Shown here: one piece after another, positions 28,718-37,728 of the stretch
Position numbering within the stretch: the stretch's first letter is position 1
Layout: each line of letters starts with the position of its first letter
DNA from: Pirellulales bacterium
GTDB taxonomy: Bacteria > Planctomycetota > Planctomycetia > Pirellulales > JANQPP01
Length of the DNA stretch: 64,000 nt
Direction: 5' to 3'
NCBI GenBank assembly: GCA_028289405.1
Contig: JANQPP010000214.1
Location: 1-64,000 of the forward strand
The notes under the pieces: model-generated
The model's input: only the letters and a program-made list of their open reading frames with translations
The model's database searches: none
What the model was told of the DNA's origin: nothing
Translations under genes and position numbers: made by a program

Positions 28718-29449
28718 ATGCGAATGGACCAGCCGTATCTGTTGGGCGAACTGACGCGGCGCGAATTCCGGCAGCGGATGGACGCCGGCGAACTGCGGCT
28801 GTGCATTCTGCCGATTGCCGCCGTGGAGCAACATCTGGAACATCTGGCCATGGAGCATGACTGGCGGAGCGTGAATCTGATCGCGGAAAGAGTGGCCCAA
28901 TCTCTCACGCCGCATGCCGTGGTAGCCCAGGGGTTGATGGCCGGGATCAGCGAACACCACATGCGGCACCCCGGCACGCTGAGCCTGTCACCCGGCGTGT
29001 TCCTCGCAACCTTGGAGGATTTGATCCGTAGCATGGTGCGGGCTGGGTTTTCCCACGTGCTCGTCCTCAATGGCCACGGCGGAAACGTGACCCCCTGCCG
29101 AGCCATTTGGGACCAATTCCTGCGAACGTTTCAGGTCAATCTGCAATTCCTTTCCTATTGGGATGTGCTTCAGGAAGCGGATGCCCGGGAACTGCTCAAG
29201 TCAGGCACGCGCTTGCCGGAAGACTTGCCGGGCCATGCCCAGGAGTTTGAGACCTCCGTGGCACTGGCTGCCTTCCCCCAGAACGTCCGACGGGATTCCG
29301 TGGCCGACCAGCCCGATCCCGCGCCGGCTCTTGCTTCCGCCGAAACGGGAGAGGAATTCCTGCGGCGGATCGTGGAACGGGTGAGCAACTATGCCCGCGA
29401 AATGCTCAGCGGGGCGCGCACCGCCAAAATCCCGCCCTTCCATCCGTAA
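28718..29449 (+). CDS. Creatininase family protein
   Basis: LCILPIAAVEQHLEHLAMEHDWRSVNLIAERVA...SEHHMRHPGTLSLSPGVFLATLEDLIRSMVRAGFSHVLVLNGHGGN. Confidence 0.9.
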   Translation: MRMDQPYLLGELTRREFRQRMDAGELRLCILPIAAVEQHLEHLAMEHDWRSVNLIAERVAQSLTPHAVVAQGLMAGISEHHMRHPGTLSLSPGVFLATLEDLIRSMVRAGFSHVLVLNGHGGNVTPCRAIWDQFLRTFQVNLQFLSYWDVLQEADARELLKSGTRLPEDLPGHAQEFETSVALAAFPQNVRRDSVADQPDPAPALASAETGEEFLRRIVERVSNYAREMLSGARTAKIPPFHP

Positions 29450-29478
29450 GTCAAATTCCGCTCGGCTTACGAAATGGT

Positions 29479-29946
29479 TTAGCCGATGTTCCGGCCATAC
29501 GTGGCGACTTCGAAAGCAATCCCTTGTTCCGTGGCTTCTCCCTTGCCAGCGTGGAAATTTCCCCAATGGCAAAGCTCATGCAGAATGGTCGTGCCAATGA
29601 TGAAGACGCGGCGGCCGCTGCTCGTGCGGTCAATGCTGCCCGCGCCGTACGGGTTTTCCTCGAAGTCGGAGCTGAGGGTCAAATCGAGTTCGATTTGATC
29701 GGGGCGCGAATGCACGAAACAGCCATTCGCCCATTGGACGCCACATTGAAAATTGGAAAGCTCCTTGATCACCACCAGGGGCCCGCTGCCCCAAGTCAAG
29801 GCGTTGCGAAACGCCCGTGTATCGAGGCTGCCATAGGTTTTCATGTTCCGGCGAATCGATGAGACTTGCAGCACTTCCGGCATGCGGTATTGGATATAAC
29901 GTTTTAGACGAGGATAAGCTTCCCGGTCGGCTTCCGACATTCTCAT
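29479..29946 (-). CDS. Small standalone zincin-type metallopeptidase (Tox-MPTase3-like)
   Basis: 155 aa: ...ALTWGSGPLVVIKELSNFQCGVQWANGCFVHSRPDQIELDLTLSSDFEENPYG...RRVFIIGTTILHELCHWGNFHAGKGEATEQGIAFEVATYG; HELCH zinc motif. Confidence 0.65.
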   Translation of the reverse strand: MRMSEADREAYPRLKRYIQYRMPEVLQVSSIRRNMKTYGSLDTRAFRNALTWGSGPLVVIKELSNFQCGVQWANGCFVHSRPDQIELDLTLSSDFEENPYGAGSIDRTSSGRRVFIIGTTILHELCHWGNFHAGKGEATEQGIAFEVATYGRNIG

Positions 29947-30087
29947 GGCGGTTTCCTTTCATGCGTGTGGTGAAGTTGGGGAGATGCAAATGTCCCCGAC
30001 TACGGTTATCGGGCCGCTTGCCACACGGTTGCGAAAAAATTCTCGCAGGGGCACGGAAGAGTTTCTTGCCGGAGGAGCATGGCCGCT

Positions 30088-31020
30088 TCAAGCTCGCGGA
30101 TGGAATTCCTTGTGGATCCGTTTCAAGCGGGAGTAATCGACATGCGTATACAGTTGCGTGGTCGCGATGCTGGCATGGCCGAGCAGCTCCTGCACCTGCC
30201 GGAGGTCGGCCCCGCCGGCCAACATGTGCGTGGCGAAGCTGTGCCGTAGCGTATGCGGGCTGGTTTGCTCCGAGATGCCGACTTGTTTGGCATAGCGCTT
30301 GAAGAGTTCCCAGATTCGCTCTCGCCTCAAACGTCTACCGCGAACGGAAAGAAAGAGCCAGGGGCAGTCTTGATCCCCCGGCGGCAATAAAGCCGGCCTT
30401 TCATGTTCCAGGTAGGCTTGCACGGCTTCCTTGGCTTGTTGCCCCAGGGGTACGAGACGCTGCTTGTCCCCCTTGCCCGTGCAGCGGCAATGCCCTTCGG
30501 ACAATCGCAGATCCGCCAGCCGCATGGAGGAAATCTCCGAAGCCCGGCAACCGGTGGCGTACAGCATTTCGAGCAGCGCCCGATCCCGCCGCCAATGCGG
30601 TCTCTCCGGACTAGGGCTTTGAAGGAGTTTGTCGATCTTCTTGGGGCTGAGGACTTGAGGTAGCCGCCGCCACCATTTTTGCGAGTCGAGCAATTCCGCC
30701 TGGCTCTCGCGGAGCACCCCCTCCAGTTGCAGGTAGCGGAAAAAGACCCGCAGCGAAACGATGTGCCGGGCGATGGTTGTGGGCGAAAGTTCGAGTTCCT
30801 GCAGCCAACTCGCGTAATCGCTCAACTCACGAATGCCCAGCCCCACCAGGCTCCGCTTGCCGACCCATCCTAGAAACCGGCGAATGTCCCGGCTATACGC
30901 GGCGACCGTGTTCGGCGCGAGGTGGCATTCCCCGCGGATGTATTGCAGAAACGCCTGGTGCCAGCGGTGGTGCGGCGGTTCCTTCGCGGAGGAGGCGGTT
31001 GCAGGTCGCATAAAACGCAC
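30088..31020 (-). CDS. xerD: Site-specific tyrosine recombinase XerC/XerD
   Basis: 310 aa: SAM-like N-domain FLQYIRGECHLAPNTVAAYSRDIRRF; catalytic YATGCRASEI, HTLRHSFATHMLAGGADLRQVQELLGHASIATTQLYTHVDYSRLKRIHKEFHPRA. Confidence 0.92.
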   Translation of the reverse strand: MRFMRPATASSAKEPPHHRWHQAFLQYIRGECHLAPNTVAAYSRDIRRFLGWVGKRSLVGLGIRELSDYASWLQELELSPTTIARHIVSLRVFFRYLQLEGVLRESQAELLDSQKWWRRLPQVLSPKKIDKLLQSPSPERPHWRRDRALLEMLYATGCRASEISSMRLADLRLSEGHCRCTGKGDKQRLVPLGQQAKEAVQAYLEHERPALLPPGDQDCPWLFLSVRGRRLRRERIWELFKRYAKQVGISEQTSPHTLRHSFATHMLAGGADLRQVQELLGHASIATTQLYTHVDYSRLKRIHKEFHPRA

Positions 31021-31240
31021 CAGTCAATCAGGTTCCGGATGGAAGCATGTTCACGAAGGCACATGAGCGGCTTTGGTCCCGCGATTACCCTTTTTATCGA
31101 CCGGGGCGCGGGGTCCTCGCCAAACCCGCACCAGAACGGGAACTTCTCGCACGAAACTCGAAAGCTGCTCGTTAGCCGTACGACGCAAAACGTTTTTCAG
31201 TAGTGGTTTACGTGCTTGTGGGGCTGTTTCGCCTTTTTTC

Positions 31241-31268
31241 TGTAACAGTGGCCATTCCGTTCGTATGA
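31241..31268 (+). promoter_or_regulatory. Putative ECF-sigma-type promoter (TGTAACA-N14-CGTATGA)
   Basis: Same 7-mer/14-nt spacer/7-mer as 35299-35326; followed by GAG-(A/G)GG-type sequence. About 57 nt before the ATG at 31325. Confidence 0.65.
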
Positions 31269-31324
31269 GGGAATGAGCAGAAAGGGCGGGGACACCAAGC
31301 CACAAATCACAAGGGAAAACAGAA

Positions 31325-32320
31325 ATGAAACGCACCTCGCAAATCACGATCTGGGGCCTGACCATCCTTTCCAGCTTGGCCCTGACGGCTTCCGCCCAGG
31401 CCCAATTCAGCTTCAAGGGAGGCAGCGTGCAGTTCGGTGGATCGGGCCGAAACACGCCGAGTTTCAACATCGGACGGCATGCACAGGCCGCCATGAATAA
31501 GAATTGGCCGCAAACGGGCCGATCGGGATCGGACATTACCGACATGCGGTACCGTGGTCCCCATGATGACATCCAACCGAAGCGTGGCCGCATCGTGGTC
31601 GGCTCCGGGCCGATTGGGATTTCCCTCGATGGAGACGGCATCCGCTGGAATCCGGTTCGCCAACCGGGAAGGCAGCCGATCATTATCGATGATCCCGGTT
31701 ATGGAACACCGCATCCTGGCCCCCATCCTCAGCCGATCTGCCTGCCGAATCCGGGACACGTCACACCGCGGCCTTGCCCCGAGCCTGAAGTGATACCGCT
31801 GCCAGAACCCATCGTTGAGGAACCGCAACCGGTCGATGACGCCGCTCGTGCGTTGGAACTCACCTTTGAAGCCCGGCACGCCTTCAAAAATCGTGAGTAT
31901 GCCCAGTCCACGGAGATCATGAATCAGGTCCTCGAGCTTTCACCCGCGAGTGCCGCGGCCTATCAATTCCGTGCCCTGACGCACTTCGCCCAAGCCAACT
32001 ACGACGAAGCGGCGGCGGACATCTACGAGACACTGCTGCGTGGTCCGATCTGGAATTGGTCGACGCTCCGTCCGCTCTACGCGGAACGTGATGAGTACAC
32101 GTCCCAATACCACGCCTTGTCCCGAGAGGCCAAGTCGGATTCCGAATCGATGTCCAAGCACTTCTTGCTGGCCTACCACCACCTCGTGCTGGGCCATCTG
32201 GAGCATGGCGAACGGGAACTGCAAAAGGTCCTCGAGATTCAGCCGGAAGAACCCGTCACCACGCAGTTGCTGGAAGTGGTCCAAGGACTGCGCTCCCAGG
32301 ACACCGTGGCTGCTCGTTAA
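31325..32320 (+). CDS. Secreted TPR-like protein
   Basis: Signal peptide MKRTSQITIWGLTILSSLALTASAQAQF; helical repeats LELTFEARHAFKNREYAQSTEIMNQVLELSPASAAAYQFRALTHFAQANYDEAAADIYE. Confidence 0.75.
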   Translation: MKRTSQITIWGLTILSSLALTASAQAQFSFKGGSVQFGGSGRNTPSFNIGRHAQAAMNKNWPQTGRSGSDITDMRYRGPHDDIQPKRGRIVVGSGPIGISLDGDGIRWNPVRQPGRQPIIIDDPGYGTPHPGPHPQPICLPNPGHVTPRPCPEPEVIPLPEPIVEEPQPVDDAARALELTFEARHAFKNREYAQSTEIMNQVLELSPASAAAYQFRALTHFAQANYDEAAADIYETLLRGPIWNWSTLRPLYAERDEYTSQYHALSREAKSDSESMSKHFLLAYHHLVLGHLEHGERELQKVLEIQPEEPVTTQLLEVVQGLRSQDTVAAR

Positions 32321-34320
32321 TTCGCGCTGCGGGAATCGCGTCGCGTGCCACGCCGCTTCGTCATGGCATGGACCGTTTGGTTGATCAAGAAACTGCTCCG
32401 ATTGGCCAGTTCAAAACCAAAGAAGCCGAGTACGATGAGCGTGATTACGAGGAACTGAAACACGCCAAAGGTGGATTCATCCTCGGGACCGAGTGCCACG
32501 ACGAGAATCGCCCCGGCTAGGGGGACAAGCCCGGCCAGCATTTGAAAGATGCTCAAATAGCGGCGTAATCCCCCCAATTCGGCGGTGGCCGTGGCATGCA
32601 GGTTCGCGACGTTGCCCCACAAGTTGGGATAGAAGATACGGGTCGCCAGAAATTGGATCGCGAAATAGGAGTATGTCATTGCGATCAGGCCGGACAGCGT
32701 GCAGGAAACCAAGAAATGCACGAAGACCCAGGGCTCGACCGGTCCGGCGCGGACGTGCAGTGCCAGGGGAAAGAAGATTCCCCCTGGCAGCCAACCGATG
32801 CCGGCCAGGGTGACGGCCCAAAATGGCCACCGTGTGGTCCGCTGGCGCGCGGCATCGATTTGCTCCGCGTCCAGCGCGGCCTCATCGTTTCGCGATGCCT
32901 TCCAGACCACGAACACGGGCCGCAACACATAAGCCAGCCAGCCGAGACAAAGCGGATACAGAATGCCATTGTAGGCGACCACCAGTTCCTGGAAGACGTT
33001 CTGTTGGGTCGGCGACAGGTGGCCCACGATGCGAAACGCGTTGTACGCGATGTTGACCGTGCTGCCGATCGGCAGGTGCGGCAAAATGGCCAAGAGAATC
33101 AGCCATACGAACGGATGCCGAAACGCGGACCGCGTAACTAGGCCAGCATGGGGCAGCTCTTTTTCGGCCTCGCTCAAGGACTTGCAGCCCGCCAAGGACT
33201 CGGCCAGATCAGCGGCACGCTGGCAGCGATGTTCGGGATCAGGAGCCAGGCATTCATGGATCACGCGGTTGAAGACTTGGCCTGACGTGGTCGAGGACTT
33301 GCCAGCAGTTAGAGGCATGGACCGCCGGGCATCAGTGATCCATTCCAATTTTTCCAGGTTGTCGAGGCTCTTTGTGGAGGAGGGGAGAGCCACGTCTCCC
33401 GTGGCCAATTCATGTAGCACCACGCCCAGGGAAAAGATGTCCGAACGTTCGTCGACGACGTCGGGACTCGTTTCCTTGTTGGGGTGAAAGGCGTCGAGAT
33501 GCTCCGGAGACATGTAAGCCAGCGTGCCGCCGAAAAGCGATTTGTTCCCGGCTGCGATATTGATGGGTTGGAACGCCAGATTGAAATCGGTCAGCATCGG
33601 CCGTCCGTACCGCGTTTTCAGGATGTTGGCCGGTTTGATGTCTCGATGCAAAACACCGTTTTGATGGGCATACGCCAGGGCTTCGGCCAGCCGCGCGCCG
33701 ATCCAACAGACCGCTTCGAGTGAATCGGCATGTCCCAGCTCTTGCCGTTCGCGGAGGGCGCCGGGATGAAACGCCGGCGGGTCGGGATGCAATTCATCAA
33801 TGAGTGCCAAGATGGACTCGCCACTCCACTCCCGGGATTTCTGGCCGTGCATGCTGCGAATCACGGCTTCCAGCGTGGTACCGGGAATGTACTGCATGCA
33901 GAGCCAGCGTTGCTTTCCATCCGGCGACACGCTTTCGGAAAACACCTGGACGATGTTTTCATGTTCCAGCCGCGCCATGGTGCGGCCCTCATGCCCCAGG
34001 TTCCGCGTGATTTTGAGGGCCACTTGCCGCTCGAGGGACAGTTGCCGCGCTAAATACACGATCCCGAAAGCGCCCCGGCCCAACACGTCTTCGATTTCAA
34101 AATCACCGAGACGGGTTCCCTTCGCCAGCACTTTGATCGGTGCCAAATTCGCGGGTGAATCGGGCCGCATGGGTGGGGCGAAGCTGGGCGCGAAACCAGT
34201 CCGTGACATGTCCTCTCGCCAGCGGCTTCCCGGATCCACATCCGTGTCGAGTTGGCTCATCCGCAGAGATTCCGCGTCCTTTTCCGCTGAGGATTCGCGT
34301 TGAGGATCGGAAGGGGGCAT
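32317..34320 (-). CDS. Serine/threonine protein kinase with multi-TM C-terminus
   Basis: LGDFEIEDVLGRGAFGIVYLARQLSLERQVALKITRN...HRDIKPANILKTRYGRPMLTDFNLAF...GTLAYMSPEHLDAF; several hydrophobic C-terminal segments. Confidence 0.93.
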   Translation of the reverse strand: MPPSDPQRESSAEKDAESLRMSQLDTDVDPGSRWREDMSRTGFAPSFAPPMRPDSPANLAPIKVLAKGTRLGDFEIEDVLGRGAFGIVYLARQLSLERQVALKITRNLGHEGRTMARLEHENIVQVFSESVSPDGKQRWLCMQYIPGTTLEAVIRSMHGQKSREWSGESILALIDELHPDPPAFHPGALRERQELGHADSLEAVCWIGARLAEALAYAHQNGVLHRDIKPANILKTRYGRPMLTDFNLAFQPINIAAGNKSLFGGTLAYMSPEHLDAFHPNKETSPDVVDERSDIFSLGVVLHELATGDVALPSSTKSLDNLEKLEWITDARRSMPLTAGKSSTTSGQVFNRVIHECLAPDPEHRCQRAADLAESLAGCKSLSEAEKELPHAGLVTRSAFRHPFVWLILLAILPHLPIGSTVNIAYNAFRIVGHLSPTQQNVFQELVVAYNGILYPLCLGWLAYVLRPVFVVWKASRNDEAALDAEQIDAARQRTTRWPFWAVTLAGIGWLPGGIFFPLALHVRAGPVEPWVFVHFLVSCTLSGLIAMTYSYFAIQFLATRIFYPNLWGNVANLHATATAELGGLRRYLSIFQMLAGLVPLAGAILVVALGPEDESTFGVFQFLVITLIVLGFFGFELANRSSFLINQTVHAMTKRRGTRRDSRSAN

Positions 34321-34416
34321 TGCGGTCGAGGCTCGCGGAGGTCAAGCAGTGCGTGTCTTGTGGATGGTGAGTTGCGCGCCGCTACCACGCCGTGGCCACA
34401 TGTCGATACCGGAGAA

Positions 34417-35157
34417 TCAATCTCCGCGGCGACGGCTGAGGACCGGTTTGCAATAGGAATACAGATCGAGCGCGATCAGTTCCTGTTCCAAGTCGTCCAA
34501 GGACGGATTCTCCAGGGAATCCTCGACATTTGCTAGCAGCAATTCGGCAAAAACCTCCCGCGCCCTGTGCACGAGCACACGAACATTGCCCGGGCTCAAA
34601 GGCCGATTTAGTTTGCTGGAAAGTTCCTCGGCCAGTTCCGGCGATCTCAGGTGAGGGTGATCGGCTCGAAAACGGAGCACCGTGTAGTAAGGTTTGCCAT
34701 TCGCGGATTCTCGCGATTGCAGCGCGGACCAACTGCTTGCCAGCAGCTCGCTCCGCCAACTCGAGGTGAATGCGGCATCCATCTGCTCCAGTGAGGCTTG
34801 CATGTCGTCGGTAAATTCAAATGCGGGGCTTCGATGCTTGCGATCACGCGTTGCGCGGCGCTGAAAATCGACGATCAGGTGATAGATCGATGTCTTCACG
34901 AAACTGCGAAATCGGCCCCGCTCCGGAGCTGCCTTCTGAAAGTCACCACGCACGAACCGCAACGCGAATTCCTGAAACACCTCGTCAGCGGCGTCCTCAT
35001 CACGTAATGCGCCCAGCAGATAACGCCGCACGGCCCCGCCGTAGCGGTCAATCAGTTCTTGTTGCGCTGCCTGAGCCGCCGACAGGTCGTCTTCATGAGC
35101 CCGCCGCACCACGGACCAGAGGGTTTCGATTCGGCTGAGTCGGGCATCATGGTCCAT
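34417..35157 (-). CDS. RNA polymerase sigma factor (ECF-like, kinase-linked)
   Basis: 246 aa: RRYLLGALRDEDAADEVFQEFALRFVRGDF...RGRFRSFVKTSIYHLIVDFQRR...SPELAEELSSKLNRPLSPGNVRVLVHRAREVFAELL. Confidence 0.85.
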   Translation of the reverse strand: MDHDARLSRIETLWSVVRRAHEDDLSAAQAAQQELIDRYGGAVRRYLLGALRDEDAADEVFQEFALRFVRGDFQKAAPERGRFRSFVKTSIYHLIVDFQRRATRDRKHRSPAFEFTDDMQASLEQMDAAFTSSWRSELLASSWSALQSRESANGKPYYTVLRFRADHPHLRSPELAEELSSKLNRPLSPGNVRVLVHRAREVFAELLLANVEDSLENPSLDDLEQELIALDLYSYCKPVLSRRRGD

Positions 35158-35298
35158 GCGAACTCCAGAGCATCGGTCTCTTTAGCAGTGAGCGCTCGAA
35201 GGCTGAGCGGCCGGCAACGTGCATTTGCCGGGTCTTTTTGGCCGTAAGTCCATTCTAAATAGCATGTTATGTGAAACGCAAGTTCTCGCGAAAATCCT

Positions 35299-35326
35299 TG
35301 TAACAGTTCGGCTTGCGAGCGTATGA
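35299..35326 (+). promoter_or_regulatory. Putative ECF-sigma-type promoter (TGTAACA-N14-CGTATGA)
   Basis: TGTAACA gttcggcttgcgag CGTATGA; matches 31241-31268 with identical spacing. Confidence 0.65.
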
Positions 35327-35395
35327 GAGGGTGAATCAGAGATGCACGGGCACATCGGACCTATCGCGACACTTCTTTTCGACAAGGAACTGGAC

Positions 35396-36790
35396 ATGAC
35401 ACGCTCCCTCAAACTTGCCGCCATGACCTCGGCTATCGCCCTGGCAGCCACTTCGCTGGCCCAGGCACAATTCAATCTGGATCGCTTCGTGCAGGGACGT
35501 TCATCGTTCCAGTCGAACGGTTCATCGAGAACGAAGTCAAGTGGCTCGCCGCAATACAGGTCCGCCGTGCAGCCTCAATTCAAGTCCGCGGTCCAACCGA
35601 GCCGAAATAGCCGCACACGGTTTTCGGGTGGTGGCAACGGCGCCGGACAACTGAATATCGGTTCCGCGCGCACCAATGTCTCGCTGAACCCGGAAGGTGG
35701 TTTCGGGGTGGGCGTGGAAACCCGTCGTGGCAAGCAGATCGCCGTCGGTGTCGGCGGAGCCACTGGCAGCACGCGACGCGGTGGCGCGGAAGCGACCGGC
35801 GGACGTGACAGCGTGGGTATCGCGATTGCTGACCGCAACAGCACCGCCACGGCGAACGCCTCCAATGGAAGCCTGGCGATCGCGAACGCTCGGAATGGCA
35901 GCCGGGCCGAAGCCAATGCTAGCAACGGCAGTATCGCCCGCGCCAACGCCCGCAATGGCAGCTCCGCTACCGCCAACGCAACTTGGGGTAGCCGAGCGAC
36001 CGCGAACGCCCGTAACGGCAGTGTGGCCGAGGCCAACGCGTCGTACTGGAGCAGAGCCAACGCGAACGCCAGGAACGGCAGCGAAGCCCGCGCCAATGCC
36101 ACTTGGGGCAGCCGAGCCAACGCGACGGCCCGCAATGGCAGCCTGGCCCAAGCCAATGCTGCCTTCGGTTCCCGCGCCAATGCCCGTGCGGTGAACAACA
36201 GCCAGGCCATCGCGGACGCCGCGTTCAATGGCCGCAGCAACGCCTTGGCCGCGAACAACAGCCAAGCGGTGGCGATCAGTGAAGATGGTATCGCCCAAGC
36301 TTTCGCCGTGAATGACAGCACGGCGGTCGCCATCGGCGTGGATGGTGGATTCGCGCGAGCCATCGCGATCGACAATAGCCAAGCCTTGGCCGTGGCAACC
36401 GAGGGTGGGCTGGCGCTGTCGGATGCCCGCCGCAACAGCACGGCGGTGGCCCAAGCGGAAGGGGCCAGCCTCGCCGCCGCCTCCGCGACCGATGGCAGTG
36501 TCGCCGAAGCGATCGCCGTGGAAGGAAGCGCGGGACTGGCCTTGGCGTCCGACGGTGCAAGCTCGCAAGCGCTCGGCAGCAACGGTGCGACAGTCCGTGC
36601 CCGAGCGGTCAATCCTTTCACGAAGTCGCTAGCCGTAGGCTTGAATGGTGCCAATGCTTCGGCCAACGGTGCTGGCGGACGGCACTCCGTGGCCTTGGCC
36701 GATGAAACAGGCGATGTCCAAGCCGCTCCGGGCCAGTTCCGTACGCCCACGGTTCGGGCCACGATCCCGGCGAATCCTTTCCGTAAGTAA
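35396..36790 (+). CDS. Secreted Ala/Asn/Gly/Ser-rich decapeptide-repeat protein
   Basis: Start at MTRSLKLAAMTSAIALAATSLAQAQF (signal peptide, SD aAGGAAc); the ORF start at 35342 would lie only 16 nt after the -10. Repeats SNGSLAIANA/RNGSRAEANA/SNGSIARANA... Confidence 0.85.
   Translation: MTRSLKLAAMTSAIALAATSLAQAQFNLDRFVQGRSSFQSNGSSRTKSSGSPQYRSAVQPQFKSAVQPSRNSRTRFSGGGNGAGQLNIGSARTNVSLNPEGGFGVGVETRRGKQIAVGVGGATGSTRRGGAEATGGRDSVGIAIADRNSTATANASNGSLAIANARNGSRAEANASNGSIARANARNGSSATANATWGSRATANARNGSVAEANASYWSRANANARNGSEARANATWGSRANATARNGSLAQANAAFGSRANARAVNNSQAIADAAFNGRSNALAANNSQAVAISEDGIAQAFAVNDSTAVAIGVDGGFARAIAIDNSQALAVATEGGLALSDARRNSTAVAQAEGASLAAASATDGSVAEAIAVEGSAGLALASDGASSQALGSNGATVRARAVNPFTKSLAVGLNGANASANGAGGRHSVALADETGDVQAAPGQFRTPTVRATIPANPFRK
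35830..36590 (+). repeat. Coding tandem repeat, about 30-bp period (10 aa), roughly 20 degenerate copies
   Basis: Consensus x-N-G-S-x-A-x-A-N-A; the middle copies are nearly exact at the protein level and degenerate into (V/I)(D/N)(N/D)S(Q/T)A(V/L)A toward the C-terminus. Confidence 0.85.
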
Positions 36791-36822
36791 CGATAAGTTC
36801 AACTTACGCGAATACCACAAGC

Positions 36823-36854
36823 AAAGCCCGCGGCGGTCAAACGTCGCGGGCTTT
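36823..36854 (+). terminator. Bidirectional intrinsic terminator
   Basis: AAAGCCCGCG gcggtcaaacgt CGCGGGCTTT, perfect 10-bp stem between convergent genes. Confidence 0.85.
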
Positions 36855-36957
36855 CCGCATTCAATAGGCAAGAATGAATGAATAGCCGGCTCGGTGAGAT
36901 TTTTGCGCGTCGGCACTGGTTTGAACGTGAGCCCACGTCATGTCCCGGGCAATTCGC

Positions 36958-37728
36958 TCAACAAGGCGCCGAAGCATGTGCCAAGGCATCCATGAGGTTT
37001 TCGGTGTTGACAGGCTTCGGGAACCACCGGTCCACGCCCTGGCTGCCGATCTCCAAGCCGTTCTCCATGGGAGACGTGCCGCTGATGGCAAAAACCCGAG
37101 TGTTTTTGCAGCGGCTGTCGGCACGAATTTCCCGGATGGCGGAAGCACCGTCGCGATGGGGAAGTTTCATATCTATTAGAATCACGGCGGGAGTGTCATG
37201 TGTCGCCAGGTATTCAAGAGCATCCTCTCCATCGGCCGCACTGGACACGTTGTACCCCTTGAGCCGCAGCAGCCCCACGAGAAGCTCGCGCTCGTTGGCT
37301 TCGTCTTCCACGACGAGCACCGTGCCGGGTTCCGTCGGGTGCATGAGTGACGTTTCTTCGCGTCGTTGCAGGACGCGGTTTTCGTCGAGCCGTTGAAGTG
37401 ATTCTTGAATGGTGTCGAAAGTTTCCTGGGCATCTTCCTCCAGCCCCATCCGTAGTTGCTCATTCAAAAGATGGGTGCCGACGCTGATCGCATGAAGTTC
37501 ATTCCGAATGGCGTGCCGGACCTCACGCGGCAACTGCAAGAGCTCGCCCCGAACGTTTTTGGCGCGAGACTCCGCATCAGGACACACGTTGTCGCGGACG
37601 ATTTTAATCTGCATCGGGGCGTCAATGCCGATCTTCGCCGTTCCAGATTGCACCCGAATAAAGTGAATGGTGATGCCGACATCGGGGAAATGAATCTTGT
37701 CTTTGGCTCGACGAGAAAGAACAAGCAT
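36958..37728 (-). CDS. CsrA-like domain + DHp-like helical linker + response regulator receiver (fusion protein)
   Basis: MLVLSRRAKDKIHFPDVGITIHFIRVQSGTAKIGIDAPMQIKIVRDNV (CsrA-like); REVRHAIRNELHAISVGTHLLNEQL linker; VLVVEDEANERELLVGLLRLKGYNVSSAADGEDALEYL...VILIDMKLPHRDG...RVFAISG...WFPKPVN (REC). Start at 37728. Confidence 0.9.
   Translation of the reverse strand: MLVLSRRAKDKIHFPDVGITIHFIRVQSGTAKIGIDAPMQIKIVRDNVCPDAESRAKNVRGELLQLPREVRHAIRNELHAISVGTHLLNEQLRMGLEEDAQETFDTIQESLQRLDENRVLQRREETSLMHPTEPGTVLVVEDEANERELLVGLLRLKGYNVSSAADGEDALEYLATHDTPAVILIDMKLPHRDGASAIREIRADSRCKNTRVFAISGTSPMENGLEIGSQGVDRWFPKPVNTENLMDALAHASAPC

Noticed and set aside
35537-36762. Long minus-strand ORFs of 343 and 395 aa
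   Set aside because: Antisense shadows of the decapeptide-repeat gene: a 30-bp periodic, GC-rich repeat keeps other frames open. The + frame has the signal peptide, SD, promoter and repeat logic.
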